Shown: positions 8,896 to 22,278, numbered from the stretch's first letter. The stretch: 64,000 nt of DNA from Bacillus sp. FJAT-42376 (GCF_003816055.1 NZ_CP033906.1:496001-560000), one strand, 5' to 3'. Numbers and translations: made by a program. Notes: generated from the sequence alone by a model not told the origin.

Positions 8896-10096
8896 AGCGG
8901 TCCAATTTTACCAATTCAGCATCTGGATTTGGTTTATTCAAAATCAGATCCTTTAAAATATGGGAGCCAAGCATACTGTAGACCGTTCCATTTCCGCCGT
9001 ATCCCAATAAATAATACTGGCGGTTGTTATGGGGATGCTTCCCGATAAATGGAAGGTTATCAAGCGACTCTCCAAAACTTGCCCCCCAGGAATAGGCAAT
9101 CTTCAGCGGGAGCTCAGGAAAAAGCTTTCGAAGTTCATGAAGAAGGCGATTAGCCCGGTTTTCAATCCATTCTTCACTTTGGGGTGCTTCCGGTTTGTCT
9201 TCATCTAATCCTCCTGCAATAATCCGGTTATCGTCGGTTGTGCGGAGATAAAGATACGGCCGTTTCGTTTCCCAAATCATTGCCCGGTCCTCCCACGAAG
9301 ATAAATCTTCAATCGGCTCGGTTGCAATGGCGTAGGAGCGATTAATATCGGCCCCGATTTTTTCATCAATCGGAGGAGAATCATATCCTGTAGCAAAAAT
9401 AATATGAGAAGCGGAAAAAGCCCCTTTTGAGGTATTCAGGGTCAGGTGATCCGGATGCTCCTCAATTTCCTTAGCTTCAGTATGTTCAAACAAATGAACA
9501 TTTTGCTCTTCAAGATAGGCTAAAATGCCATGGATAAACCGGTACGGATTGACCTCTGCATCTCCATATGTAATTAAAGCTGCGTGTTTTTTAAATGGCA
9601 TATGCTGCGCCACTTCTTCCTCTGTCCAGTAATCTACCGGAAACCCGTGTCTTTTTAACACTTCATATTCTTTCTCTAGCTTCGGCACATCATCCTTTGT
9701 ACTCGCATAACAAATGCTCTTTCTGCGGAATAAATCCGCATCCTGCGGAAGTGTTTTCGCAACTTGCTCAAGCTGATCCACTGCAGTCTGACAAAGCTTA
9801 TAAAACTGAACGGCCTTTTCTTCCCCAATTTGGTCCATCAGTTCATGAAGCATAATGTCATTCGAAAATTGGAGCAGGCCGGTATTGGCTGACGAACTTC
9901 CTGCTGCCATCTCCCGTTTATCCAGGACAGCGATTTTCAGCCCTTCCTGTGAAAGGGTATAAGCGGTTAATGCGCCTGACATCCCTCCTCCTACAATTAG
10001 AACATCATAGTGCGGAGTCCTTTCCTGTTCACGTTTTCTTTTTTTATGATTAAGGGTTGTTGGCCAGAAAAGTGTACCATTATGCAAGTCCATCAT
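8894..10096 (-). CDS. FAD-dependent oxidoreductase, DAO (D-amino-acid oxidase-like) family
   Basis: 400-residue flavoprotein. The Rossmann motif VGGGMSGALTA (about 35-45) followed by KREMAAGSSSANTG (FAD contact) and the C-terminal GYGGNGTVYSM identify the DAO/glycine-oxidase-like family. The substrate cannot be told from sequence; amines or amino acids are usual. A basic N-terminal extension (about 18-27, HKKRKREQER) precedes the domain. AGGAGG lies 4 or 7 bases before two adjacent ATG codons; the first is taken. It sits between kbaA and pdaB, where B. subtilis has no such gene, so it is an insertion in a conserved block. Confidence 0.85.
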   Translation of the reverse strand: MMDLHNGTLFWPTTLNHKKRKREQERTPHYDVLIVGGGMSGALTAYTLSQEGLKIAVLDKREMAAGSSSANTGLLQFSNDIMLHELMDQIGEEKAVQFYKLCQTAVDQLEQVAKTLPQDADLFRRKSICYASTKDDVPKLEKEYEVLKRHGFPVDYWTEEEVAQHMPFKKHAALITYGDAEVNPYRFIHGILAYLEEQNVHLFEHTEAKEIEEHPDHLTLNTSKGAFSASHIIFATGYDSPPIDEKIGADINRSYAIATEPIEDLSSWEDRAMIWETKRPYLYLRTTDDNRIIAGGLDEDKPEAPQSEEWIENRANRLLHELRKLFPELPLKIAYSWGASFGESLDNLPFIGKHPHNNRQYYLLGYGGNGTVYSMLGSHILKDLILNKPNPDAELVKLDR

Positions 10097-10227
10097 CGAT
10101 CCTCCTGAATGATTATTCCATTTGTACTACTTTTACCCTCGCTGCGGAAAATATTAAACGCAGGATGTGCAAATACAAGAAGACCCGGGGTAAAATGAAA
10201 TAAAAACAGTGAGAAGAGGTGGCTATT

Positions 10228-10962
10228 ATGTCTAATGTCCACATCCTGAATATTTCATTAGAGAGCAGCGGAGAAGCGAGAACCATATACCCTGTGCTGC
10301 TCCATGATCAAGAAAATACGGTTCTGGTGGATTGCGGATATCCGGGCTGTTCATTTTATTTGAAAGAGGCGGCAAGAAAAACCGGCGTTCCCCTGGACTC
10401 CATTACAAAAATAATCATCACTCATCATGATGTCGATCATATGGGTTCTTTAGCAGCATTGAAAAGGGAGTATCCCGAAATGAAAATTGCATCTCTGGAA
10501 GAGGAAGCACCCTATATCAGCGGGACAAAAAAATCGCTGCGGCTTGAACAGGCAGAGACCACTTATGCAGACTTGCCTGAAGAAGAGAAGGCAGGCGCTG
10601 ACCAATTCATCTCACTGCTGAAATCCATCGAGCCGGCTCCAGTGGATATCTTATTTTCAGCCGGCGAAGTCCTGCCATGGTGCGGCGAGATTGAAGTGAT
10701 TCATACTCCGGGCCATTTGCCTGGACATATTTCTTTGTATCTCCGGCGCGAAAAAACGCTGATTGCGGGTGATGCTCTTGTGGCAGAGGGAAACAGGCTT
10801 GAGATTGCGAACCCACAATTCACATTGGATATGGAGGAAGCGCTGCGGTCCGTTGAGCGCCTGATGGACTATGAGATTGAAAAGGTTATCTGCTACCATG
10901 GCGGATTATATACCGGGGATGTGAAAGAAGCGCTCCGTCAGCTTCTTGAATTATATAAATAA
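10228..10962 (+). CDS. MBL-fold metallo-hydrolase
   Basis: Metallo-beta-lactamase fold hydrolase of unknown substrate, 244 residues. The metal motif is THHDVDHMG (H66-H67-D68-x-D70-H71), followed by HTPGHLPGHISLY and AGDAL (third and bridging ligands) and a late His in CYHGG. The HHDxDH form of the motif is common in lactonase-like members. The frame is open from a GTG at 10219, but ATG 10228 is better placed behind GAGAAGAGG. A terminator follows, and convergent pdaB comes next. Confidence 0.85.
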   Translation: MSNVHILNISLESSGEARTIYPVLLHDQENTVLVDCGYPGCSFYLKEAARKTGVPLDSITKIIITHHDVDHMGSLAALKREYPEMKIASLEEEAPYISGTKKSLRLEQAETTYADLPEEEKAGADQFISLLKSIEPAPVDILFSAGEVLPWCGEIEVIHTPGHLPGHISLYLRREKTLIAGDALVAEGNRLEIANPQFTLDMEEALRSVERLMDYEIEKVICYHGGLYTGDVKEALRQLLELYK

Positions 10963-10990
10963 GCCTGCTTTCCTTTCAGCAGGCTTTTAA
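10961..10990. terminator. Terminator between MBL hydrolase and pdaB
   Basis: AAGCCTGCT pairs with AGCAGGCTT, followed by TTT on the plus strand. The AA before the stem also gives weak use from the other side. Confidence 0.75.
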
Positions 10991-10997
10991 ACCGTTT

Positions 10998-11762
10998 CTA
11001 TTTTACTTCCTTTGAGCGGGCATCTGTATTGGCAACGAGTTCCTTAACGGTTACATTCCGGAGCCCTTTTTTGTTGATCTCTTTGATGATTTTAGGAAGG
11101 GCATCTTTCGTTTGTTTGGCTGAGTCTGAAGCATGAAGGAGAATTATATCTCCCCCTCCTGTCTGCCTGGTCGCGTTTTTGACTATTTTTTCTACACCCG
11201 GATTCGTCCAGTCATTCGTATTCACGCTGTAATGAACTAAAGAGAGTCCATACATGGAAGCGATATCCAGCACTTGCTTATTGAATTGCCCGGTTGGGGT
11301 CCGGAGGTATTGGATCTTTTTTAGCTTCATCTCATCAAACGTTTTTTGGGCGAGCATTAAATCCCGTTTGATTTCTTCGGGCTTCATGGTGGTATAGTTT
11401 TTATAGGCGTATCCCATGCTGCCGATCTGATGTCCGTCCTGAACGATTCTTTTCACGATCGCAGGGTGCCGTTCAGCCCAAGAGGCAGATATAAAAAAGG
11501 TAGCGTTGGAAATTTGGTTCCTTTTCAGCGTGTCGAGAATCGGCAAAGCCTTTTCATCTCCCCAGCTTATGTCAAACGTTAGAGAGACTTTGTTCCCCTT
11601 TGATTCGCCTTTATAGATTGCTTTAGGTCCGGAGATAGCGGAGAAGACGGGGTATTGAACCACATTCTCTACATATAGAATGCCGGCTGTGAATAGAGCG
11701 GCAATAGCTACAATAAGTGTCTGTTTGATTTTTTTTGCATGAATAACATAGATACGGTTCAA
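10998..11762 (-). CDS. pdaB: Polysaccharide deacetylase-like sporulation protein PdaB (TTG start)
   Basis: PdaB is needed for spore stability late in B. subtilis sporulation. The frame is open to 11852, but the start is placed at TTG 11762 because AAGGAGG lies 8 bases before it; the product is then 254 residues, the B. subtilis length. A membrane anchor spans about 15-32, followed by a NodB-like fold. The first metal motif reads TFDISWGD instead of TFDDG, and the HxxxH metal pair is replaced by [10 protein letters not shown] (about 114-123), so the usual zinc centre is not intact. The arginine motif RTPTGQFN and LLHASD near the end remain. Confidence 0.92.
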   Translation of the reverse strand: MNRIYVIHAKKIKQTLIVAIAALFTAGILYVENVVQYPVFSAISGPKAIYKGESKGNKVSLTFDISWGDEKALPILDTLKRNQISNATFFISASWAERHPAIVKRIVQDGHQIGSMGYAYKNYTTMKPEEIKRDLMLAQKTFDEMKLKKIQYLRTPTGQFNKQVLDIASMYGLSLVHYSVNTNDWTNPGVEKIVKNATRQTGGGDIILLHASDSAKQTKDALPKIIKEINKKGLRNVTVKELVANTDARSKEVK

Positions 11763-11875
11763 ATCAGAATGCCTCCTTGTCCATGATCGGTCTTGTCTTA
11801 TAGGTATGCTGGAAAGGGAGCTTCCATGAATCCAAGAAACAAATTGTTTCATTGATATTTAGGAGGTTGGGTGAA

Positions 11876-12745
11876 ATGCGCTCCGAAATAGAAATGCTGA
11901 ATCTAATCCGGAAGACGGCTGAAGACGATCCAAGAGTAAGAGCAGTGGCAATGAACGGATCCCGAACGAACAGGAATGTCCGGAAAGATCCCTTTATGGA
12001 CTTTGATGCTGTATACCTTGTAGAGGAGATGGATTCATTTTTAGCCGATGCGGACTGGATTGATGTCTTTGGGGAGAGAATTATGATGCAGACGCCGGAA
12101 GACACGGCCTTGTTTCAGTCTGAAAATAACGGAAGGTTTACTTATTTAATGCTGTTTGAGGATGGGAACAGAATCGATTTAAAGCTTATTCCGATCGAAC
12201 AGGCAGATGCGTACTCCCAGGAAGACAGCCTTACCATGATTCTCTTAGACAAGGACGGATGCCTTCCCGAGCTGTCTCCGCCTTCAGACCGGAAATATTG
12301 GGTGCAAAAACCGTCAGCAGCCTTTTATGCGGACTGCTGCAATGAATTTTGGTGGGTATCCGCTTATGTAGCGAAGGGATTGTGGAGAAGGGAAATTCTT
12401 TATGCGCTGGATCATTTAGCGGTCATCAGATCGATGCTGATTAAAATGATGGAATGGAAAGCGGCAGCACCATTCGATTTTTCAGTCAGTACCGGGAAGA
12501 GCAGTAAATATTTAGAACGGTATATTTGTAAAGATCAATGGAGAAAACTAATGCTTTCTTTTCCTGAAGCGGACTATGAGCGGGTATGGGACGCCTTGTT
12601 CGTTATGATTGAATTATTTGAGGAAGCGGCACGGGAAACGGCAGAGGAGCTTTGTTTTTCTTATCCAGCCGAAGAGGCAGGAAGAATGAAGAAGTATCTC
12701 GGGCAAGTCAAGCTTCTTCCTGAGAATGCAACGGAAATCGGGTAG
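11876..12745 (+). CDS. aadK: Aminoglycoside 6-adenylyltransferase (ANT(6), AadK-like)
   Basis: Adenylylates the 6-hydroxyl of streptomycin, giving resistance. 289 residues (chromosomal AadK of B. subtilis is 284). The nucleotidyltransferase core shows the GSR motif at 28-30 (AMNGSRTNRN), metal aspartates D42 and D44 (MDFDAVY) and a third Asp in RIDLKLI. NEFWWVSAYVAKGLWRREI is the family's conserved C-terminal helix region. The start at 11876 follows AGGAGG by 9 bases; 11852 is in frame but unsupported. No mobile element flanks it, so it looks like an intrinsic chromosomal gene just upstream of the rRNA operon. Whether it confers measurable resistance is not known. Confidence 0.9.
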   Translation: MRSEIEMLNLIRKTAEDDPRVRAVAMNGSRTNRNVRKDPFMDFDAVYLVEEMDSFLADADWIDVFGERIMMQTPEDTALFQSENNGRFTYLMLFEDGNRIDLKLIPIEQADAYSQEDSLTMILLDKDGCLPELSPPSDRKYWVQKPSAAFYADCCNEFWWVSAYVAKGLWRREILYALDHLAVIRSMLIKMMEWKAAAPFDFSVSTGKSSKYLERYICKDQWRKLMLSFPEADYERVWDALFVMIELFEEAARETAEELCFSYPAEEAGRMKKYLGQVKLLPENATEIG

Positions 12746-13090
12746 GGTTTTCGGAAGGGGGCATTGTCTTGGCTGCTAAGTGAATAGCTTAAATGCCCGC
12801 AGGAGAAATGAGCTTCCCAATTTGACGAAGCTGAATGAAAAAATGTCTGAAGAAAAATTGAAAAAGAGTATTGACCTGTTTATATACTGCGTGGTATATT
12901 TATTTGCGTCGCTGTTAGCAGCCAAATATGTTTGAAAAAAACATTTAAAGAAGTTGTTGACTAAGATGGAACATCATGTTATATTATTAAAGCCGCTAAC
13001 GAAGCGGATGAAAAAATGATCTTTGAAAACTAAACAAATCGAAGTGCCAACGTTAATTCTAGAGCAACAAACAAGAGCTAGTCAAACTAC
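12746..13090 (+). promoter_or_regulatory. rRNA operon promoter and leader region
   Basis: There is no gene in these 345 bases. Two tandem SigA promoters are visible: P1 TTGACC (12871-12876), 18 bases, TATATT (12895-12900); and P2 TTGACT (12957-12962), 17 bases, TATATT (12980-12985). In the leader, 13026-13046 can pair with 14677-14698 beyond the 16S end (one bulged base), forming the stalk cut by RNase III to free pre-16S. Confidence 0.85.
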
Positions 13091-17797
<4,707 letters not shown>

Positions 17798-17873
17798 TTT
17801 ATTCAAGTAAGGCTTCCATTACTCGTGAAGCACATCGTTATCTAGTTTTGAAAGAGCAATCTTTCAACCTTAT

Positions 17874-17991
<118 letters not shown>

Positions 17992-17998
17992 ATATTGT

Positions 17999-18073
17999 TC
18001 CGCAGTAGCTCAGTGGTAGAGCTATCGGCTGTTAACCGATCGGTCGCAGGTTCGAGTCCTGCCTGCGGAGCCA
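17999..18073 (+). tRNA. tRNA-Asn (GTT)
   Basis: Cloverleaf with acceptor TCCGCAG/CTGCGGA, anticodon GTT in CGGCTGTTAACCG and an encoded CCA. It begins 8 bases after 5S, so it is cotranscribed with the rRNA operon. Confidence 0.97.
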
Positions 18074-18074
18074 T

Positions 18075-18147
18075 GCTTCCATAGCTCAGTAGGTAGAGTG
18101 CTTCCATGGTAAGGAAGAGGTCACCGGTTCGAGCCCGGTTGGAAGCT
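18075..18147 (+). tRNA. tRNA-Thr (GGT)
   Basis: Acceptor GCTTCCA/TGGAAGC, anticodon GGT in CTTCCATGGTAAGGAAG. CCA is not encoded (TTA follows), so the CCA-adding enzyme is needed. Confidence 0.96.
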
Positions 18148-18161
18148 TACTTAAAGTCTGC

Positions 18162-18236
18162 GGCCCGTTGGTCAAGCGGTTAAGACACCGCCCTTTCACG
18201 GCGGTAACACGGGTTCGAATCCCGTACGGGTCACCA
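18162..18236 (+). tRNA. tRNA-Glu (TTC)
   Basis: Acceptor GGCCCGT/ACGGGTC, anticodon TTC in CGCCCTTTCACGGCG, encoded CCA. Confidence 0.96.
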
Positions 18237-18312
18237 TCATTTTTACATGGACAAGCTATGTGAGAGAAGGCAGCAGCGCAATGCGCCGCTTATCACAAGC
18301 CTAAAAATACAT

Positions 18313-18388
18313 GGAGGATTAGCTCAGCTGGGAGAGCATCTGCCTTACAAGCAGAGGGTCGGCGGTTCGATCCCGTCATCCTCCACCA
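18313..18388 (+). tRNA. tRNA-Val (TAC)
   Basis: Acceptor GGAGGAT/ATCCTCC, anticodon TAC in CTGCCTTACAAGCAG, encoded CCA. It follows a 76-base tRNA-free gap with no recognised feature. Confidence 0.96.
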
Positions 18389-18417
18389 TTACATATCAAA
18401 TATTATAAACATTATAT

Positions 18418-18490
<73 letters not shown>

Positions 18491-18506
18491 CTGTCTTCAC
18501 TGATGT

Positions 18507-18590
18507 GGAGGGGTAGCGAAGTGGCTAAACGCGGCGGACTGTAAATCCGCTCCTTAGGGTTCGGCAGTTCGAATCTGCCCCCCTCCACCA
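18507..18590 (+). tRNA. tRNA-Tyr (GTA)
   Basis: Class II tRNA with a long variable arm. Acceptor GGAGGGG/CCCCTCC, anticodon GTA in CGGACTGTAAATCCG, encoded CCA. Confidence 0.97.
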
Positions 18591-18665
18591 TTTTATTTAT
18601 ATCATGTTTAAAACCCGCTGGGTTGGACATGTTAATAGAGTACGAATGAATGATACTAATCATAT

Positions 18666-18740
18666 TGGGCTATAGCCAAGCGGTAAGGCAACGGACTTTG
18701 ACTCCGTCATGCGTTGGTTCGAATCCAGCTAGCCCAGCCA
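18666..18740 (+). tRNA. tRNA-Gln (TTG)
   Basis: Acceptor TGGGCTA/TAGCCCA, anticodon TTG in CGGACTTTGACTCCG, encoded CCA. Confidence 0.96.
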
Positions 18741-18743
18741 TCC

Positions 18744-18819
18744 GAGCCATTAGCTCAGTCGGTAGAGCATCTGACTTTTAATCAGAGGGTCGAAGGTTCG
18801 AGTCCTTCATGGCTCACCA
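18744..18819 (+). tRNA. tRNA-Lys (TTT)
   Basis: Acceptor GAGCCAT/ATGGCTC, anticodon TTT in CTGACTTTTAATCAG, encoded CCA. It lies 3 bases after tRNA-Gln. Confidence 0.97.
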
Positions 18820-18832
18820 TTTATTTTCATAT

Positions 18833-18914
18833 GCGGGTGTGGCGGAACTGGCAGACGCACTAGACTTAGGATCTAGCGCCTTCGGGCGTGGGGGTTCGAC
18901 TCCCTTCACCCGCA
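18833..18914 (+). tRNA. tRNA-Leu (TAG)
   Basis: Class II tRNA with variable arm CGCCTTCGGGCG. Acceptor GCGGGTG/CACCCGC, anticodon TAG in CTAGACTTAGGATCTAG, no encoded CCA. Confidence 0.96.
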
Positions 18915-18954
18915 TTATCTTTATCATCCGGAGACATCCATACCCTGATAACTA

Positions 18955-19029
18955 GCGGAAGTAGTTCAGTGGTAGAACACCACCTTGCCAAGGTGGGGGT
19001 CGCGGGTTCGAATCCCGTCTTCCGCTCCA
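18955..19029 (+). tRNA. tRNA-Gly (GCC)
   Basis: Acceptor GCGGAAG/CTTCCGC, anticodon GCC in CCACCTTGCCAAGGTGG, encoded CCA. Confidence 0.97.
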
Positions 19030-19038
19030 ATACAATGA

Positions 19039-19114
19039 GGGGCCTTAGCTCAGCTGGGAGAGCGCCTGCCTTGCACGCAGGAGGTCAGCGGTTCGATCCC
19101 GCTAGGCTCCACCA
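19039..19114 (+). tRNA. tRNA-Ala (TGC)
   Basis: Acceptor GGGGCCT/AGGCTCC (one mismatch near the tip), anticodon TGC in CTGCCTTGCACGCAG, encoded CCA. Last of the 11-tRNA string. Confidence 0.95.
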
Positions 19115-19129
19115 TATATTTTCTGTAAT

Positions 19130-19157
19130 GTCTTTCACATCGTGATAGGCTTTTTTT
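19130..19157 (+). terminator. Terminator of the rRNA-tRNA operon
   Basis: GTCTTTCAC and GTGATAGGC form a 9-pair stem with one mismatch and an ATC loop, followed by seven T. It is the only terminator between 16S and rocF, so rRNA and tRNA genes appear to form one unit. Confidence 0.75.
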
Positions 19158-19218
19158 GTGTTTTCTTTTTGCGTTATATGCGAGAATTTTCTGTATTTTT
19201 ATACAAAAATTTGTCGAG

Positions 19219-19248
19219 TTGAGTCAGACGGCTTCTTCTATGTATTAT
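19219..19248 (+). promoter_or_regulatory. Candidate SigA promoter of rocF
   Basis: TTGAGT (19219-19224), 18 bases, TATTAT (19243-19248), about 30 bases before the rocF start. Confidence 0.5.
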
Positions 19249-19278
19249 AAGGATATAGAGAGCAGAGGAGGAAGTCGA

Positions 19279-20184
19279 ATGGCGCTTGAGAAAATCAACA
19301 TAATTGGGGTCCCTATGGACTTGGGTCAAACAAGACGGGGCGTAGACATGGGGCCAAGTGCAATCCGCTATGCAGGTGTTGCTGAACGGCTGGAGAATCT
19401 TCGCTATACCATTGAGGACAGCGGAGATATTAAAATCGGCAAGCGGGAGAAAGAATTAGAAGAGCCTCTTTATAATTTAAAAAATTTGAAAGCGGTAACA
19501 GAAGCGAGCGAACTTCTTGCTTCAAAAGTAGATGAAGTTGTGAAGTCCGGAGCTTTTCCTTTAGTGCTGGGCGGGGATCACAGCATCGCCATAGGAACAC
19601 TGGCGGGATTAGCCAAAAATTATCAAAACCTCGGTGTAATCTGGTATGATGCACACGGAGATTTAAATACAGCAGACACGTCTCCTTCAGGAAACATTCA
19701 CGGCATGCCGCTTGCAGCGAGCCTTGGAATCGGCGATGAAGGATTAACGGGCATAGCCGGTTTTTCTCCTAAGATTAAGCCTGAACATGTGGTGATTATC
19801 GGAGCACGATCTCTGGATGAAGGGGAAAGAAAACTCATAAAAGAAAAAGGAATCCGGGTTTACACGATGCATGAAGTAGATCGTCTCGGGATGACCCGTG
19901 TGATGGAAGAAACGATTGACTATTTAAAAGAACGCACAGATGGAGTTCACTTGTCTCTGGACCTTGATGGTCTAGATCCGCATGATGCGCCGGGTGTCGG
20001 GACGCCGGTTATTGGAGGGATTAGCTACCGCGAAAGTCATTTGGCGATGGAAATGCTTGCTGAATCTGAATTGATCACATCGGCGGAATTTGTAGAGGTC
20101 AATCCGATTTTAGATGAAAGAAACAAGACAGCATCGGTTGCAGTAGCATTAATGGGTTCCCTGTTTGGAGAAAAGCTTTTATAA
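19279..20184 (+). CDS. rocF: Arginase
   Basis: Mn-dependent hydrolysis of arginine to ornithine and urea, first step of the arginine degradation route. 301 residues from the ATG at 19279, which has GAGGAGG 5-11 bases before it; the longer frame from 19156 runs into the terminator and is not used. Metal-binding motifs are visible: GGDHS (about 98-102), DAHGDLN (about 123-129), SLDLDGLDP (about 227-235) and the substrate-contacting EVNP near 275. In B. subtilis rocF sits with rocDE; here it stands alone before sigW, as in several other Bacillaceae. Confidence 0.96.
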   Translation: MALEKINIIGVPMDLGQTRRGVDMGPSAIRYAGVAERLENLRYTIEDSGDIKIGKREKELEEPLYNLKNLKAVTEASELLASKVDEVVKSGAFPLVLGGDHSIAIGTLAGLAKNYQNLGVIWYDAHGDLNTADTSPSGNIHGMPLAASLGIGDEGLTGIAGFSPKIKPEHVVIIGARSLDEGERKLIKEKGIRVYTMHEVDRLGMTRVMEETIDYLKERTDGVHLSLDLDGLDPHDAPGVGTPVIGGISYRESHLAMEMLAESELITSAEFVEVNPILDERNKTASVAVALMGSLFGEKLL

Positions 20185-20189
20185 CCATT

Positions 20190-20223
20190 ACGCCCGCTTG
20201 AGGTAATCAAGCGGGTGTTTTGT
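20190..20223 (+). terminator. Terminator of rocF
   Basis: CGCCCGCTTGA pairs with TCAAGCGGGTG, followed by TTTTG. Confidence 0.8.
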
Positions 20224-20233
20224 TCCCTTCCCT

Positions 20234-20782
20234 CTATAGCCCATCCCAGACTCTTCTAATAGCCGGAGTAGAGCCTTCGAACTCCAGTAGGTACACATCC
20301 GGATTGGAGAGGGTTTTCCACTGCTCAAACCCGAACGTTTCATCAAAATGGTTCAGAATCAATGAAATCAGATTGCCATGCGAAACGATTGCAGCGGTTT
20401 GAAAAGGCCCGTCAAGAAAATCGCGGATAACTGCGAGTCCTCTCGAAGCGGCATAATGACTGGATTCTCCGCCTCCAAAACAAAGGGTTTTGTCCACAAA
20501 CGTCTGAGAGAGTTTATCCATCCAATCATGAAGGTTTTCCTTGCTGAGAATTCTTTCCTCCAGTCTTCGATCGATCGTAATGTTCAGCCTGTTTTGTCCG
20601 GCAAACGGGGATATTGAATCAACCGCCCGCTTATAGGGGCTTGAATAGATCACCTTAATGTTTTTGTCTGTTAAAAATGCAGATAAGGAAACTGCCTGGA
20701 CTTCTCCTTCCGCTGTTAATGTAGCTTCGGCTTCCTGTCCATTCGCTTTACAATGACGAATCAAATAGATTTTCTTTTTCAT
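20234..20782 (-). CDS. Histidine phosphatase family protein
   Basis: Phosphoglycerate-mutase-like phosphatase, 182 residues. The phospho-acceptor is H10 in YLIRHCKA, where the usual RHG is RHC. A second catalytic His lies in VSHGNLI near 140. SSPYKRAVDS is the standard helix after the first strand. The substrate is unknown; the family ranges from sugar phosphates to nucleotides. A single gene convergent with rocF; AGGGAGG lies upstream of the start. Confidence 0.85.
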   Translation of the reverse strand: MKKKIYLIRHCKANGQEAEATLTAEGEVQAVSLSAFLTDKNIKVIYSSPYKRAVDSISPFAGQNRLNITIDRRLEERILSKENLHDWMDKLSQTFVDKTLCFGGGESSHYAASRGLAVIRDFLDGPFQTAAIVSHGNLISLILNHFDETFGFEQWKTLSNPDVYLLEFEGSTPAIRRVWDGL

Positions 20783-20911
20783 CCATTTCCCTCCTTGTAT
20801 CCCCTATTATTAGGGGAAAACCCTATAGTTTTCAATCACTGGATCTGAATATGTGCAACTTACCATCTACATATTGGGAATTATTTGTTAAACTATTTTT
20901 ATGTACAAAAC

Positions 20912-20937
20912 TGAAACCTTTTGGTCTTTAGAACGTA
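20912..20937 (+). promoter_or_regulatory. SigW-type autoregulatory promoter of sigW
   Basis: TGAAAC (20912-20917), 16 bases, CGTA (20934-20937). This is the known SigW promoter form (TGAAAC, 16-17 bases, CGTA), placed 38 bases before the sigW start. Confidence 0.92.
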
Positions 20938-20974
20938 TACCTACAGACCCGCGAAAGAGAAGAGGGTAATATAG

Positions 20975-21538
20975 ATGGAGACATTGGTAAAGAACAGGAT
21001 AAAAGAGGTTATTAAAGGGGATCAAAACGCTTTTGCAGAAATCGTTGATTTATATAAAGACAAGATTTTTCAGCTCTGCTACAGGATGCTTGGAAATGCC
21101 CATGAGGCAGAAGATATTGCCCAGGAAGCGTTTATAAGGGCGTATGTGAATATCCACCGGTATGATTTGGATAAAAAGTTCTCTACATGGCTTTATCGGA
21201 TTGCCACCAACCTGTCGATTGACCGAATACGGAAAAAGAAACCGGATTATTATTTGGATGCTGAAATTGCAGGGACAGAAGGCCTGACGATGTATTCACA
21301 GGTTGCTGCCGATATCGCTCTACCGGAAGACGAAGTCGAGACAATGGAACTGCAGGAAATGATCCAAAGGGAGATATTAAAACTGCCGGACAAGTACCGG
21401 AGCGTAATCGTCTTAAAATATATAGACGAATTGTCCATAATTGAAATCAGTGAGATATTGGAGATTCCAATCGGGACAGTGAAGACGAGGATCCACCGGG
21501 GAAGAGAAGCATTAAGAAAACAATTGAGGCATTTATAA
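20975..21538 (+). CDS. sigW: ECF sigma factor SigW
   Basis: Extracytoplasmic-function sigma factor that answers envelope stress and membrane-active antimicrobials. 187 residues, as in B. subtilis. Region 2 holds EAEDIAQEAFIRAY and FSTWLYRIATNLSIDRIRKKK (about 45-90); region 4 holds LPDKYRSVIVLKYIDE and the helix-turn-helix EISEILEIPIGTVKTRIHRG (about 150-178). It is driven by its own SigW promoter and followed by its anti-sigma gene 16 bases later. Confidence 0.97.
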   Translation: METLVKNRIKEVIKGDQNAFAEIVDLYKDKIFQLCYRMLGNAHEAEDIAQEAFIRAYVNIHRYDLDKKFSTWLYRIATNLSIDRIRKKKPDYYLDAEIAGTEGLTMYSQVAADIALPEDEVETMELQEMIQREILKLPDKYRSVIVLKYIDELSIIEISEILEIPIGTVKTRIHRGREALRKQLRHL

Positions 21539-21554
21539 GGTGAGGTGTGGGATA

Positions 21555-22166
21555 ATGGCATGTTCTGAGGAAACTTTGTCATTGATGCATAGATATCTTG
21601 ATCACGAGACGGATCAGCAGGAGGAAAAAGAATTAAAGCAGCATTTGAAAGAATGCAAAGATTGCCTGGCCCATTTTCAGGAGTTAAAAAAAGCAATCGC
21701 GCTTGTCCAGAGCACTTCGCATATTGAAACTCCAAATGATTTTACCGCACGGGTAATGGCCAGTCTGCCAAAGGAAAAAAGACGGATTGGAGCAGGCAGA
21801 TGGCTTAAAGCCCATCCATTACTTATCGCCGCGTCCCTTTTTATCATCCTAATGGCCAGCAGTCTTGTTTCTGCCTGGTCCGGCGACCATCAATTCAGTG
21901 TAACCAAGAATTCAAAACTTATTGTGCAAAACAGTACCGTAACCGTTCCAAAGGGTGAGACCATTGAAGGGGACATTACGGTAAGGAACGGTACGCTTAA
22001 AGTAGACGGGAAGGTTGACGGCAATGTAACGGTCATTAACGGAGAAGAATATACCGCTGCTGCCGGTGAAGTAACAGGGGATATTAAAGAGATCAACGAG
22101 CTGTTTGATTGGCTTTGGTATAAAATGAAATCATTCGGTAATGAAGTAGTGGGTGTCTTTCAGTAA
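21555..22166 (+). CDS. rsiW: Anti-sigma-W factor RsiW
   Basis: Membrane anti-sigma factor that holds SigW until cleaved by site-1 (PrsW), RasP and Clp proteases. 203 residues from ATG 21555. The cytoplasmic zinc-binding anti-sigma motif is visible as H-x3-C-x2-C in HLKECKDC (about 30-37), one TM lies at about 88-108, and the extracellular C-terminus follows with a VDGKVDGNVTVING-type beta repeat. The GTG at 21540 is in frame, but AAGGTGAGG fits 21555 better. Confidence 0.94.
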   Translation: MACSEETLSLMHRYLDHETDQQEEKELKQHLKECKDCLAHFQELKKAIALVQSTSHIETPNDFTARVMASLPKEKRRIGAGRWLKAHPLLIAASLFIILMASSLVSAWSGDHQFSVTKNSKLIVQNSTVTVPKGETIEGDITVRNGTLKVDGKVDGNVTVINGEEYTAAAGEVTGDIKEINELFDWLWYKMKSFGNEVVGVFQ

Positions 22167-22215
22167 ATTTGTCTATCCTCCAATAGAAACGGACCCAATC
22201 AGATATACTAATCCT

Positions 22216-22241
22216 AAGGTCATCTTTTAAGGTGGCCTTTT
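22216..22241 (+). terminator. Terminator of sigW-rsiW
   Basis: AAGGTCATC pairs with GGTGGCCTT (two G-T pairs) around TTTTAA, followed by TTGGTTTCTTT. Confidence 0.6.
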
Positions 22242-22269
22242 GGTTTCTTTATTTACTGAAAATATTTTA

Positions 22270-22278
22270 TGCTATAAT
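22270..22278 (+). promoter_or_regulatory. Extended -10 promoter of cdaA-cdaR-glmM
   Basis: TGCTATAAT, a perfect extended -10 (TATAAT at 22273-22278), with no strong -35. A leader of about 130 bases follows in which I see no known riboswitch. Confidence 0.65.
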
